Assembly: GCA_951799445.1 (NCBI GenBank)
Contig: CATOGU010000041.1
Span: 124,001 to 188,000 of the forward strand
Direction of reading: 5' to 3'
From: Pseudisothecium myosuroides
Taxonomy: Eukaryota; Streptophyta; Bryopsida; Hypnales; Lembophyllaceae
Length of the DNA: 64,000 bases
The position numbers were made by a program, and so were the translations under genes. Every line of letters begins with the position of its first letter. Position 1 is the stretch's first letter. Shown piece by piece: positions 33,701 through 44,339 of the stretch. The notes beneath the pieces were generated by a model that saw nothing but the letters and a program-made list of their open reading frames with translations, had not been told where the DNA came from and ran no database searches.

Positions 33701-35120
33701 TTGAAGGCACCCGGACAAATCAAACACCAGACCAAATCCGCAACTGACGCGATGCTAGAGCTGATGGACCAATATGTGGTCCAGGTGGACTACAGTAAGT
33801 ACAGCAGTTGATGGGAGGTGTGTGTTTCTTGCTGTTCGTGTGTGCAAGGGAATGTATGGTGGTAAATCTAGGTGTAGGGCATGTCGTTGGCAGTGATATG
33901 AACGTGGGGTAAAAAGTCCCGCTGGTTAAACTCGTGCGGAGCAAACCGGAAAGTCAGTTGTTACACACTAGAAACATATGATTCTGTTTCGAGGGAATGG
34001 AACAGAGCTGTACCATCCCGGGGTCGCATTTATGGTTGCCACACCTGTGAAATTTAATTCAGACGCATCGGTCGGCCTTTTGCAAAGTGCAAAGAACCCC
34101 ATATCTCTCACATTGACCAGGGATGAAGCCATAGATCTCTGGAACAGTTGGTGCTATAAAGGCCTCGACCTTCGTGATGGACTTGCGTCATGGGACGATC
34201 TGAGGGATTTCGTGTTCGACCTTACAGGGCAGCAACCTGGGTTAATGGCCCATGTGTTGGATTTCTTAATTGCACAAGGCTTGAAAAATAGTGAGGCCGG
34301 TAGTATGGAGCAGAAGGAGAAGGCACGGGACCTGTTGCTCTCACGCCAGTTTTACGACTCTCTCTCGCAGATAAGGAGTCTCCTAGCAATTGAGAAAGCT
34401 TTGAGGGGTGAGAAACCTGATGGAGAATCCATGAGATCCCTTTTGAGAAAGCTGCTGCCAGAAAAGGGTGTTTATCTGAGGGATCTCAGCGGTCGTGATC
34501 GAGACGCTGCTGATTTAGCAGTCAAATGGGGGCAGATTCAAGAGGACGACGGTTGGTTGAGTTTGCCCTCGGAGCTGCACAGGCTGTTTCTGCTTCGCGA
34601 GGTGTATTGCACTAATGAATCAACTTCTGATAGCATTGAGAAAAATGGTTTACACGCATTTATTGATCGAGTGATCGAAAGGTTTAACCCTCGTCAGCTG
34701 AAGTCCAAGGCCCGGAACGCTAGTGAGACCGTGGTTTATGAAAGTCAGTACCAAAACGAATTCTATAGAGCAGCTTGCTCGATCCTTCCTGCGGATTCAA
34801 TCATGTCACCCAATGTCGGGCCCCTATTTGGAGCGAAGGGTTACCTTGACTATTATCTACTTCCGCATCGCTGGGGCTTTGAGCTATTAGTAGATGGCTC
34901 CGAGTTGAAGGAGCACCAGGCAAGATTCGGTCCAGGCGGGGTCTACCACAAGCTCATTCAAGATGGGGTCGTTTCTGAATATGCGATTTTGGATTTCCGG
35001 ACGAAGCGTCTCGTCGAGGCCAAGCCCGATGTGTTGCATATTGTATTTAGCGAGGATTTCGAGAAGGCAACTCTTCACCGCTCTGGGAGCTCGCCAAGTG
35101 AACTGATGTTGAGGCAATGA
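30715..35120 (+). CDS. Crinkler/RHS (CR) effector-like protein, second copy (unit C)
   Basis: The inferred exons are 30715-30997, 32247-33794 and 34006-35120, with the same splice borders as the unit B copy. The ORF translations (header frame, 529-codon frame, 380-codon frame) are identical to those of unit B. Either the duplication is very recent, or the copies are kept alike by gene conversion. Promoter, leader intron and upstream hairpin are also preserved, so both copies have the same potential for expression. Confidence 0.7.
32222..33811 (+). CDS. CR gene exon: P-loop NTPase plus restriction-fold nuclease (unit C)
   Basis: This is an open frame of 529 codons identical in translation to 14658-16247 (Walker A at 99-106, Walker B at 164-169, nuclease residues E356, D427, Q437). 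Confidence 0.85.
   Translation: MVGVWMNAEGFSHSKRPRNEDGAPRIQSFAESAAKHYRQWEQAEKAGVKKGGQKSFLVVSEDPYGSHPEGFVVWIRKCYRDLKEMLTKAKKSERFVFLGTAGIGKSVFTLFWICYLATLKQKVVWKFNGAWYLLDFSKEGSSSAKRVSEWDNELQLVLDDPNAWLIIDGKQPGALNYRCHILLACSDRKENYQEFAKNKMVSQRYVPVWSKEEFDKFLDDFEAVRVNYSHMDVPTKVVALENFGKLGGVPRYALCSAKIADGLDRVERAVQFLDKNTSFKYFSGAFEDKAMSDSLIHIKCMDESYGLESKFYDFASPCVQDEFGKRFTKLSEVDVVLFLRTYANKDAGNIYGYIFELVAHQLMQRGGEFPMKRVGSKGLAIPGPQAEAETTLPLTSGMPFVKFAKVEELVSPNTYYQPLSSNFQSVDAVIHPNILLQFFSSRRGIHGYKVNGLKDLHEQLKQTEYKLCSCVPVDKYESTGFQNWLKADKTKYFLKAPGQIKHQTKSATDAMLELMDQYVVQVDYSKYSS
33978..35120 (+). CDS. CR gene exon: C-terminal region and second restriction-fold nuclease (unit C)
   Basis: This is an open frame of 380 codons identical in translation to 16414-17556 (D291, E302, DFR motif at 339-341). 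Confidence 0.8.
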   Translation: MILFRGNGTELYHPGVAFMVATPVKFNSDASVGLLQSAKNPISLTLTRDEAIDLWNSWCYKGLDLRDGLASWDDLRDFVFDLTGQQPGLMAHVLDFLIAQGLKNSEAGSMEQKEKARDLLLSRQFYDSLSQIRSLLAIEKALRGEKPDGESMRSLLRKLLPEKGVYLRDLSGRDRDAADLAVKWGQIQEDDGWLSLPSELHRLFLLREVYCTNESTSDSIEKNGLHAFIDRVIERFNPRQLKSKARNASETVVYESQYQNEFYRAACSILPADSIMSPNVGPLFGAKGYLDYYLLPHRWGFELLVDGSELKEHQARFGPGGVYHKLIQDGVVSEYAILDFRTKRLVEAKPDVLHIVFSEDFEKATLHRSGSSPSELMLRQ

Positions 35121-35292
35121 GGTAAAGAGAGTCAAAAGAATTTGAAGGCTGTAAAAAGCACAGTAATCAAGGTTAGCACAGTGTGAGTGTAGTAGGCTAT
35201 GCGTAGCTTGCTTGTGATTTGGGGAACACTTCAATTTTCGTCACAAGTTCATGTAGACCCGGGATTGCTCAGTAGGATAACGTAGTGGTTGC

Positions 35293-35469
35293 ATGAGAGT
35301 AATCAAGCGGATTGCTGAGACATACAATGACGAGATATATTCTGATTTCGTATGGAATGATGTGCATGAGAAGATTTTTGGAACAGACAAGGGCTACACG
35401 AAGCTGAAGGCGGCGGAAAACGAACATAAGTACGAGTACGTGGAGGAGAAGGTGGCGAGAACGGAGTGA
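35293..35469 (+). CDS. 58-codon ORF downstream of the CR gene (unit C)
   Basis: This is the same as 165-341 and 17729-17905. Confidence 0.3.
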   Translation: MRVIKRIAETYNDEIYSDFVWNDVHEKIFGTDKGYTKLKAAENEHKYEYVEEKVARTE

Positions 35470-37558
35470 AAGGGAAGGAAGGAAGCAAGCAAGTAAGGAA
35501 AAGTGATGGTGTGTAGTTAGTGAGAGAATGGTCCCTGTAACTCTTTGAATTAGCAGTGGAGAAATGGTGAGACCTAGGCTAGGTGGAATTTATCATATTC
35601 CAGAGCCTTTGTTTTCTGCTGCCTGTGCTTGTGCGTTCCGTTCGTTGCGGTTATGGGTCATCTGTGTATGGGCTATGTACTTTCGTTGCATGTCCAATTT
35701 CAGTCGTCGAATCATATTATGCTCTTCTGCAGATTATGTATAGTAACGTCAAGACAACACCCAGTTTTCTCCTCTTGCATGTTCCTCGTACGTTCAAGAT
35801 GTTACTTGCACTCTAGTGAGATTAATGAGCTCAGGTTCTTTATTTCGTATGTCTCATTAATGGATACTTCTACATTCTCTAGGTGGAGTCATTGGCTGTG
35901 AGCTGGTGTGTGCTCATTATCTATGTCGATTGGTAATATGCAGATCTTCTTGTCTGTATTTTGCTCATCTCTGTTACAAAGGGAACAATTTCTTGTTCTT
36001 AGATATAATCTGATTGCACAAGGTCCTAATATTCGGGTCCGTCATGAACTTAAGCAATCGTTTGTAAATCCGGGAATAATATTTATATGCAGTGTTCATA
36101 GACTTGGTGTGTTGTCTGCAGGTTCCAAAGTTGGGCACGGCTGTTAGGATATTGACCGTAATGTGGGATGGCAGCTTTTGTTTTTGGGTTTTGAAGCATC
36201 AGGCATGTTTTACCACTGCGAGCCAATTATGAGAAATCAAAAATAGTTTTTTATGATTTTTTTTTTTTTGTAATTAGTGTTAACCACGAGTCCATTGAAT
36301 GTAGTGCTGAATCTTACACGAACTGGGCCACCACATGTATATGGTAGACTCCCTTCAATGATTGTAAGTTTTGCAACTCACCAGGTTTCACTCTTGAAAT
36401 GGGGATAACTTTCATCTCAGAAAGCAACATGGATCCATTAAAGTCAAAGCAAATCAGAGTAATCAGATGTGAAGCTGGCTCTTTGATTGACATGCCACAA
36501 TCGGCAGATGGGCCGTCCGCGTGTCTGGTGGGATTTTGTCCATGAGTAAGTTAAGAGTGGTTCGGTCTCTTTTCATCACGCACAAGGTTCTTGACCCGGA
36601 AGAGAAGAAGAGCTTTAGGGGCAGGAGAACACGCAAGAGACCACTCTTGTATATAGAAGCTCGTCCTAGATTGGAATTGGTATATGCGAATTCATTGGTG
36701 TGATTCATTGCGTATCATGGAGCACGGTCTTCAAACCATCCAAGGGCTACGGTGCATGTGTGAACTAAAGCCGTTGACATTATCTCTTGGAATCTTCCCG
36801 CACGAATGTCTACGGTTTATATCGTGAAGACATCCTAGAGGTTGCGTGCACAAGTAAGAACAATGTGGAACGCTTATCGGTTCACAGGCCTAATTTTTCA
36901 TGATGAAGGGCTCCTCTTGACACGATACTAACTACTTTGGTTTGGGTCTTTCTGGAGATTTTGAGTTTTTTAACTGATTATGTCCATTAATTGATCAAAG
37001 AGAAACCCTGAAGTTCAACACTGTCTGAAGTTTCAATAGAAAGTGTCGATACTTGAGGCCAGAAACTCAGACCGGCAATTTCAGACCAAGAAGAGACAGT
37101 GAATATAAGAAAAGGGCACTTCTTAAAATAACGCCCAAAATTTTCGCATTTCCACCCTGTTTCCAGAGTCTATCAACACAACACACATCCGAGAGATTTT
37201 TCAAACCAAGTCAAGTTCTCTTAGCTAACAATTTTACGAACCACCATGCATGAGCTGGAAATCACATAACAACTTCCAAAGACCACAGAAAAATTAATCA
37301 GATGATATACCATAGATTATATCACTTGCGCATTACAAGGAAGGTCATTGATAAAACAGAGTTCTGCTCTAAACCCCTAAAACAAAACCTAATATATCTT
37401 CTAGCTACATGCACCGCTATAAGCATAAAAAACAGAGCACCCAACAACTAAGACTTCATCTGAAAATATCAAAATCTTCACTCGTAGCAGGATTCGATGT
37501 AATTTAAATTTGTCATTCATTATGGAATTAAGTCAGTTCAGAATGATCCTAGTCAGAA

Positions 37559-37668
37559 CCGGAGATCTCCGGTTGTTCCTTTGAAATCTCCAGAACGATT
37601 GTTCGATAAATTCGCAGCCGGAGATCTCCGACTGCAGCAGACCCACGTCAATGACCGGAGACCTCCGG
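37559..37668. repeat. Triple palindrome CCGGAGATCTCCGG (unit C)
   Basis: This is the same as 2431-2540. Confidence 0.7.
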
Positions 37669-37706
37669 CTGTTCCATGGATCGTTGAAGACTATTTCTAA
37701 TGCGAT

Positions 37707-38177
37707 GTGGTCTTGTTTACTTCTCACAGGGATTCATGGTCGACTACTCTTCCGACGGAACACCGTCTAGGGAAACTGGCCGTTTTTGTGGAATTCTGGC
37801 TTCCCAAGTTCCTATACCATGGGTCACATAATGTGGGCTACGTTTACAAGTGCAAGACGGAGTTGACTGCTTGGGGCATCAAAATTAGAGAAACCCCTGA
37901 AGGCACCTGGGAATTTGTCCTGCAGCTCCGAATTAAAAAGCGAGGACATCCCGACATTGGTCTAGAGATTCTTGACATGGTGGGACTTGATGACGAGGTC
38001 TACCTCCTAGTAATCAAAGAACTCACAGACAATCCAGAGGACCCACTCATTTATTGTTTGGTTCTGGAATCATCCAAGATTGCGGACGACTTGACTGAGA
38101 CCTGCCAGAATGAGAACTTCCTATATCCTCCCCCAACAGGAACGATCACCAAGAATTGGATTGCCAGGCTGTGCTAA
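37707..38177 (+). CDS. Hypothetical ORF, 156 codons (unit C)
   Basis: This matches 2579-3049 apart from one Cys-to-Tyr change (38001). Confidence 0.35.
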   Translation: MVLFTSHRDSWSTTLPTEHRLGKLAVFVEFWLPKFLYHGSHNVGYVYKCKTELTAWGIKIRETPEGTWEFVLQLRIKKRGHPDIGLEILDMVGLDDEVYLLVIKELTDNPEDPLIYCLVLESSKIADDLTETCQNENFLYPPPTGTITKNWIARLC

Positions 38178-38276
38178 TTCCATACTAATTAGTACCAAAA
38201 AGCATGTACCCATAACTCCAGCAATGGCACCAAAAATGCAATATAGAGTTCCTATATCTTTGTGGTTTGTGGAAAA
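38148..38276 (-). pseudogene. cox1: Nuclear cox1 fragment (unit C)
   Basis: This is the same as 3020-3148. Confidence 0.9.
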
Positions 38277-39506
38277 CAGCCCCAAAAGGTGTACAATATC
38301 AAGTATCAAATGCAAAATAGGAGGATTGTTTTTACTTGCACCCGTGAAATGACTTGGAGGGGCCGAGCAAGGGGGCCAGTTTACCCCAACCATTTTTCAT
38401 TCTGAGTCATAACACTGTTTACCAACATTGAGGGGTCCTTTTTGCTTCTTGCAAAAGCAAAAGCCCCCCAACGTTGCAATAGAAGCATTTATTGTAGCCA
38501 TCACTCAACATAGCCAATGTAGAGTCGTCAGGCTCTATCAAACTTTGTATCAACCACTAGATCATAGAGGAAAGACCATCTAGCTAGCCAATGATTTTGT
38601 TTGTATTATAACAAAATTGCTTGCCAAGGATCTTGAGGGGAATTATCCGTCTCCCTAAGACAAAGAAGGCAGGAGCCCAATTAACAATGTTATGTATTAG
38701 ATAACCGATGGGCCATGCTAACAACCAATAGGTTATCTAAGACATAACCGGTTGTACATTTCTCAATCACACAACCTTTGATCTTCATGATCCAAGGGTG
38801 TAGGAAGTAAGTTGAAAAGAAAGAGGTTATGAGTTGCAACTTGTAATGGCAATAGTAACAGCTTGCCAATGGGATGGTGCCCCATGTTAGTGTTGAAAAG
38901 TCAACAACTGGTTTGTGGTGCCAACTGAAAGTTTGGTGACATGTCATGCTTCTCCTGTTCTCCATGCAAATAAGATGCTGAACAAGCCCTCTATGGCTTT
39001 GCAAGATCCCTCTCTAAAGTTAAAACTGAATGCACGGAAACTGAGCTCACCGTTTCTATGGCTCTTACTTTAGTGTGTGGACTGTGCGGTGTGTTGCTTA
39101 GCAGGTTCCTAATTAGCTTCCTGGATCCTTCGAACCAGCCTATTTGGTAAGTTCGCTCCGATCTGGTTTTCTGTTTGTATCACGACCCAGAGCAAGTTAC
39201 TCGGCCTTGCATGATCCTCGGCATTATTGCGTTATCTGTGAAATTAGCAACACTAACTGATACTAAACAAATCCGTGTGTGAGCTAAACTCTTCTTTCGG
39301 GAGGCAGGGCGATATTCTAGACGAATTCAGGCTTGGTGAGTGTTTCTGTCTAAGACACAAATATATGTCAAAGCAGTAAATGAAACCAAACAAATCCGCA
39401 TGTTTTCAACTAGAATGGCATGGGTGTTGAATTATGAATGAAATTGAATGGAACCAACTCAAGATGAAGCTAAGATCTAGTCTAATAAGATGATCAACTA
39501 TATGGT

Positions 39507-39792
39507 CAATTTTGTTAAAATGGCGGTATTCCATGTGCCATTTTTAGAGTGCCCACTTTGAACCATAAAAGTGACATCTGGGATAGGTATAGATTTCAAA
39601 AATTTAGAACTGATATAAATTTCAGACCACACAATTTGAAAAAATCTAAGACTTCTATAGATTTCAGATATCTAGGACGAATATAGATGCCAAAAATCTA
39701 AGATAGTTGTAGATTTCAGACCATTTCAGAGTGCACGGTTTAAACTATGAAAAGTGCCAAACTAACGAAATACCATCATTCTAACGAAATTG
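39507..39792. mobile_element. AATTTCRTTA foldback MITE, long form (unit C)
   Basis: This is the same as 4379-4664. Confidence 0.7.
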
Positions 39793-40025
39793 CCCATCTA
39801 TGTCCTTGTTGTAAGAAAACTAGTCGGTGAAAATCACCATGGCTTGCACCTAGTATGATCATTCAAAAGAAACTTAAAAACTAAGGAAGTAGGAGAAGGT
39901 GCAATTGAAGCGCTCATGACAATACTATGTGAAAACTTCAGTGAATGATAAACTCCCGGTGGTTTGCTGGCTGGCAATGATGGCATGGGTATTGTTGTGA
40001 TGGAAGATATATCCCCTCTAGTATC

Positions 40026-40818
40026 TCAAATTTGTTGCAAGAGTCTATTCACTTCTCCCATAGAAGGTTGAGGCTTGGAATCAGGAAGGCAACAAAAGAG
40101 TCCTAATTGAAGCAAACTAACAACCATCGATGTTTGAATTCCCAAGTCCACATTCGCATCTATTGATCTACATGCAGTGTTGCTATTCAAATCGTAAGAG
40201 TTTGATGGTAAGTAAGGAACTTGTGTTGCATATGTGGTTTCATCAAAAAGAGATATGGACACACTTGATGGTTGAAAAGCCTTAGCAGATTCCTTTGAAG
40301 CTTTGCTTGTGTATGGTAACTCAAGAGCCATATATGTAGCCAAATGTGCTTGTTGCCAAAGTGGTCTTGTCCAACTTGTAGTGATCCATCAATCAAGCAA
40401 GTCCAAATTCTCCCACATAGGCTTTGAAATTTGCATCCAAGAATACATTATTAGACTTGATGTCTCTTCGGATGTCTCAGTGCAAAATACAACTTAAGCA
40501 ATCCTCATGCAAGTATTCTAGGACTGCACTCACCCCTTCAAGAATGAAATGCCACCCTTTTCAATGTTACTTGTTAGCTACCATTTTATGGAGCTGTTGA
40601 TTGAGAGTTCCATTGGACATGTATTCATACACCAATAATACTTTACCTTTTTCTTAATGCCATCCGGTCAACCACACCGCATTTTGATGTCGAATGTGGC
40701 CAAGACTTGGCATGAAAGAGGAATTCCGCTTGTTTGGATTTTGAAATTGATATTGATTTGCTTTATAGCAACCAAAACACCACCACCTGGGTCAAACATG
40801 AATTCTATTAGTCAAGCA
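40026..40818 (-). pseudogene. L-type-lectin receptor kinase relic (unit C)
   Basis: This is the same as 4898-5690. Confidence 0.85.
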
Positions 40819-41015
40819 TTTTTTTCAAATAATTGAATTAACTTAGTGAGGTCTTAGGATGATTGATTATGGAGACGTAAGACACCATATAGAAAATGCA
40901 TTTTAGGATGAGGTCTACTTTAACCTATTTGGAAGGAGCCTTTTGTGTGCCTCTAATTTTCTTTAATCACAAGTCTTTCAATTTTTTCAAAGAGACGGAG
41001 TGCCTGTATATGGAA

Positions 41016-41188
41016 AATTTCATTAAAATGGTTGTCATTCCGCAACTTTGGCACTTTTATAGTTTAGACCAAGTGGTCTGAAATCTATACCAGTCCTAGA
41101 TGGTTTAGATTGCACGTTCTAAAATCTAGATAGTTTAGACCGTGTGATTTCAAAATGGTGTATGGAATACCACCATTTTAATGAAATT
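41016..41188. mobile_element. AATTTCRTTA foldback MITE, 173 bp (unit C)
   Basis: This is the same as 5888-6060. Confidence 0.75.
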
Positions 41189-41622
41189 CCCTTTGTATGC
41201 ATAATGGACTGCTAAATGGCCATCAGTTCTCCCATCGCACCACACCTAAACCTAAAATGGATCAAGAGAAAGTGTAATTTCACTGAAACGCCTGCTCTCA
41301 CTTTCCAAAGAGTCTTTGTAAACAAGTCCTCATCCAACAAGTCCGAGCAGATTTCTCTCATCAAACTTCTCAGTAGCCTAGTTTGCGGAGCTCATTATAC
41401 GAGAACACGTGTGGTCAAACGCTGGAGTAGCCCAATGCCACGTAACTGGTGGACGGCGTTGCAAGTGAATATATAGATATCACCAAGGCCGCCTAGAACT
41501 CCTCCTGTAGTAAGTTATACCAACCCCTGTTCTCGACTTCCAATAGTGAAGCATCATTTGGAGCTTCGACTCTGATATCTCGGTGCTGAAGAAGCTCCAA
41601 GACCAACAAGAGCTCATAACGT

Positions 41623-41766
41623 GAATTTCATTAAAATGGCGGCATTCCAGAACTTTGGCGGGTTTACATCTATACCTGTCCTATACCTGTCGTATTACCT
41701 GTCCTATTACCTGTCCTAGATGTTCAGACAAAGTGGCGGATTTCATATGCCATTTTAACGAAATTG
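41623..41766. mobile_element. AATTTCRTTA foldback MITE, 144 bp (unit C)
   Basis: This is the same as 6495-6638. Confidence 0.75.
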
Positions 41767-41928
41767 ACGTTTCATGCTCTTCCATGTGGTTGACAGACGT
41801 CGGAGCTTCCCCAGAACATGACCACCACCTCATCTCCGATCGATTTAGGAAATTCGCAATTGGAAATGAGCAGCAAAGGGTTTGACTTTCGGTGTCTGAG
41901 ATGAGCTCGTGAAAAATCAATCCAAGCC

Positions 41929-42414
41929 GTGAAAGTTCTCCCATTGGAGAAATATAATACGTGGAATGCTCATTATTGCCACAATTTGTGTGTGACTGCG
42001 TGCATGCTTAGCTTCGATGTCATATTCGTAGGCAATGCATGTTTCTGGCATGGCCACCCTGATGGAGTTGTTGCTGGGCTGCTAGCTTGTGGTGAATCGG
42101 ACCATAATCTGTGTCAAAATGGACTTGAAATTCCAGAGGGGTCACTGCCTGGGTTCGATCGAGATCGAAACAGCTTGCAGGCCCCGATCGTTTCCACGTA
42201 CTTGGGATACATATGCATTATGCATGGTAGCCATGGGTACGTTTTGAAGAAAGGCAAAAGACGACCCCGGTCACTCCCGTCCAAGGGATTGTTATTGTCA
42301 TCCCAAGACAAGCCGTGTGTCGTGAACGTGAAGGAGAACGAGGTGCTGAAGGTAGCCACGCTAGCTCCCAGTTGCTGCATTCTGAATGCGGATAATTGGC
42401 ATGGTTTCCCATAA
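41929..42414 (+). CDS. Hypothetical ORF, 161 codons (unit C variant)
   Basis: This is the divergent copy of the ORF at 6801-7289. It carries Ile-to-Met, Asn-to-Asp, Glu-to-Gly, Pro-to-Ser and Tyr-to-Cys changes, loss of one Tyr by a 3-bp deletion, and one silent change. The frame survives, but amino-acid changes outnumber silent ones. Confidence 0.3.
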   Translation: MKVLPLEKYNTWNAHYCHNLCVTACMLSFDVIFVGNACFWHGHPDGVVAGLLACGESDHNLCQNGLEIPEGSLPGFDRDRNSLQAPIVSTYLGYICIMHGSHGYVLKKGKRRPRSLPSKGLLLSSQDKPCVVNVKENEVLKVATLAPSCCILNADNWHGFP

Positions 42415-42415
42415 A

Positions 42416-42751
42416 TCATCGCTCCACGTACAAAACCCTGTTGGAAGCAGGCGTCCTGGCCTTGACGTTGATGATGTAGGAACGACTGGCTAGATCGTAC
42501 GCAACATCTCCAAATGCGAAGAAATCACCCTTCCCGTCAAGGAAATAAACAACTAAATTACCTGGTCTTTCCCACTTCATTTTCACATGAGCACCTGGTA
42601 AAAATTGGACCATTCCCACTTCGTTAAACAGGAAAGTTATGGCAACATTACCTTGAGGAAAACCATGAAATGTATACCATAAGGTAAACCACCTCATGAA
42701 TACCATCTGGAAATCATTCATCAAATTGCTATTTGGGAAAGTATTGTGCAA
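42416..42751 (-). CDS. Hypothetical ORF, 111 codons, possible 3' exon of the flanking gene (unit C)
   Basis: This is the same as 7291-7626. Here it lies directly downstream of the exons of the minus-strand gene at 42912-44262 and may be part of that gene's 3' end. Confidence 0.35.
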   Translation of the reverse strand: MHNTFPNSNLMNDFQMVFMRWFTLWYTFHGFPQGNVAITFLFNEVGMVQFLPGAHVKMKWERPGNLVVYFLDGKGDFFAFGDVAYDLASRSYIINVKARTPASNRVLYVER

Positions 42752-42911
42752 ACACCTTCTAGTAAAGCATTAGGAAAACACACTGGGGGAAAACATAAAA
42801 GCTACACCATAAGTAAAAACATCAAGATAACCCCAACTTTGAAAGCATTTTATAAATGCCTTGTGGTAAAACATAAAAGAAACACCCTTTGGTAAATCAT
42901 CAAGATAATAC

Positions 42912-44262
42912 CTTGTGGAAATGTTCCTTGGCATTCTCATCATGTTATCAATGTCACTAAAATCTACAAAAAAAATCTACCTACAAGCAAATCTACAAAG
43001 AAATCTGTAAACAAATCTACAAACAAACTATATACACAGCTTGGAATAGCCGTCAAAGAGCTCCACAATCACAAATCTTCTCGATCAACCTACATTACAA
43101 AGAATAAAGAAAGATGTCAAAATCACACACCATAATTCATAACAACAATTTCAACAATAATGCAAACCCAATTTAATCAAGTTCAAAACGTTCAAAGAAA
43201 TAACAAAAATGTACCATGCATGAGAAATTTGCCCACACTCCTCACGGCCTCCTCATCAGTCATACCATTGATGTTTGTGAAAATGTTTTTCTTCCCCAAT
43301 ATATTTTCCTGCTTCATAAACATCATAATCTTGGAGTACATATCGTCCACATCATCATAACCAACACTCTCCATGATCAATTTCTCAACAAGAGATAGTG
43401 GCAACACCATCTTTGAATGTTGAGGTGGCGGTGGTGCTCTAGACTTTCTGCCACAAATTCGCTTTGAAGCCCTAAGTCCCGGTTGCTGGACAACAACAAT
43501 AGGGCAATTGAATTAATATTTTTAGCTTCCAGTTTCAATTTAACTAATTTTAAGAAATTTTAATCAAACATTGTGCACAAAAATAATGTGAAACTTAAAT
43601 TAACTCAAGCACATACCTGCTGCCTAATAGTGTTGTGTTCCGCTTCTTCATCGTAATCTTGCAATTCTGTTTCTATTTCGTTTAATGGCTCTTGTGATGG
43701 AACAACCTGCATGCAACATGATAATGTCAATCACCAGTTCACTATTTGATTGAATTTGCAAACCTCTATTTGAAAGCATCAAAAAGGATATATCACAATA
43801 ACCTGTAGATGGGATGATGTAGCAACCACCAAATCACCACTCGATCCAGGTACAGCTTGCTCATCAGTTGTTTCCACTTCCATTCTACTTCCACTTTCAA
43901 TTGTCTCAACGTGCACAGATAAAAAAGTACATCAGTCAACATCAGTCACCACAATAACTCCCCCAAATCAAATTGCTGCCCTATACTAACTGCTCATAAT
44001 AAAATATTCAAAAGTAACTAACCTCGTGGTCACTTTCGTGCTTCAACTTCAACTTCCTTCTTGCGTAGTGTAGCATCTCCTTGATAAGTTCGTAAATTTC
44101 CTTGGATTGCAGTTTGTGTGTAGTTGATCCAAAGTTAAGCGCTGCGAACTCTGACTTCTTGTCATCAATGAAAGATTTCAATGCAGTAGAAACCTCAGAA
44201 TCTCTAAGTGAGTGGAAGTTCGGAGGTGGTGGAGTGCAGAAGGGGACTTGGTGGTCGTTCAC
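42912..44262 (-). CDS. Unknown multi-exon gene spanning the array edge
   Basis: On the minus strand, exons 44262-44023 (80 codons), 43904-43803 (34), 43706-43617 (30), 43485-43215 (90 plus one nucleotide) and 42963-42912 can be joined without a phase error or stop. Most borders are canonical (CTACAG-GTTATT, GCAG-GTTG, CAG-GTATGT, GTCCAG-CAACC, CATG-GTACAT, TTTGTAG-ATT). The product starts MNDHQVPFCTPPPP, has an acidic middle (ETELQDYDEEAEH) and then KMVLPLSLVEKLIMESVGY with FTNINGMTDEEAVRSVGKF. I do not recognise the family. The 3' end was not resolved. Exon 5 and everything below it are inside the tandem array. Confidence 0.55.
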
Positions 44263-44339
44263 GTAAGCAGGAAGAGAAAGAGTGATTGGGAGTCTAGAAG
44301 TCTTGTGTGCCGGGGAAGTGGAGGCTTGTGCATGTGGCA

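Larger units (their letters stand above)
25603..43163. repeat. 17.56-kb tandem unit C, complete, at the array edge
   Basis: This is the last unit (17,561 bp, with a 3-bp deletion near 42211). It is close to identical to unit B until about 41.8 kb, after which substitutions cluster (41876, 42006, 42016, 42152, 42193, 42295, 42317, 42837 and 43083, plus the deletion). It ends inside an intron of the minus-strand gene at 42912-44262. Confidence 0.95.

Noticed and set aside
1..43163. CRISPR or LTR-retrotransposon explanation of the large repeat
   Set aside because: The units are directly adjacent 17.5-kb copies without LTRs, primer-binding site, spacers or gag-pol frames.
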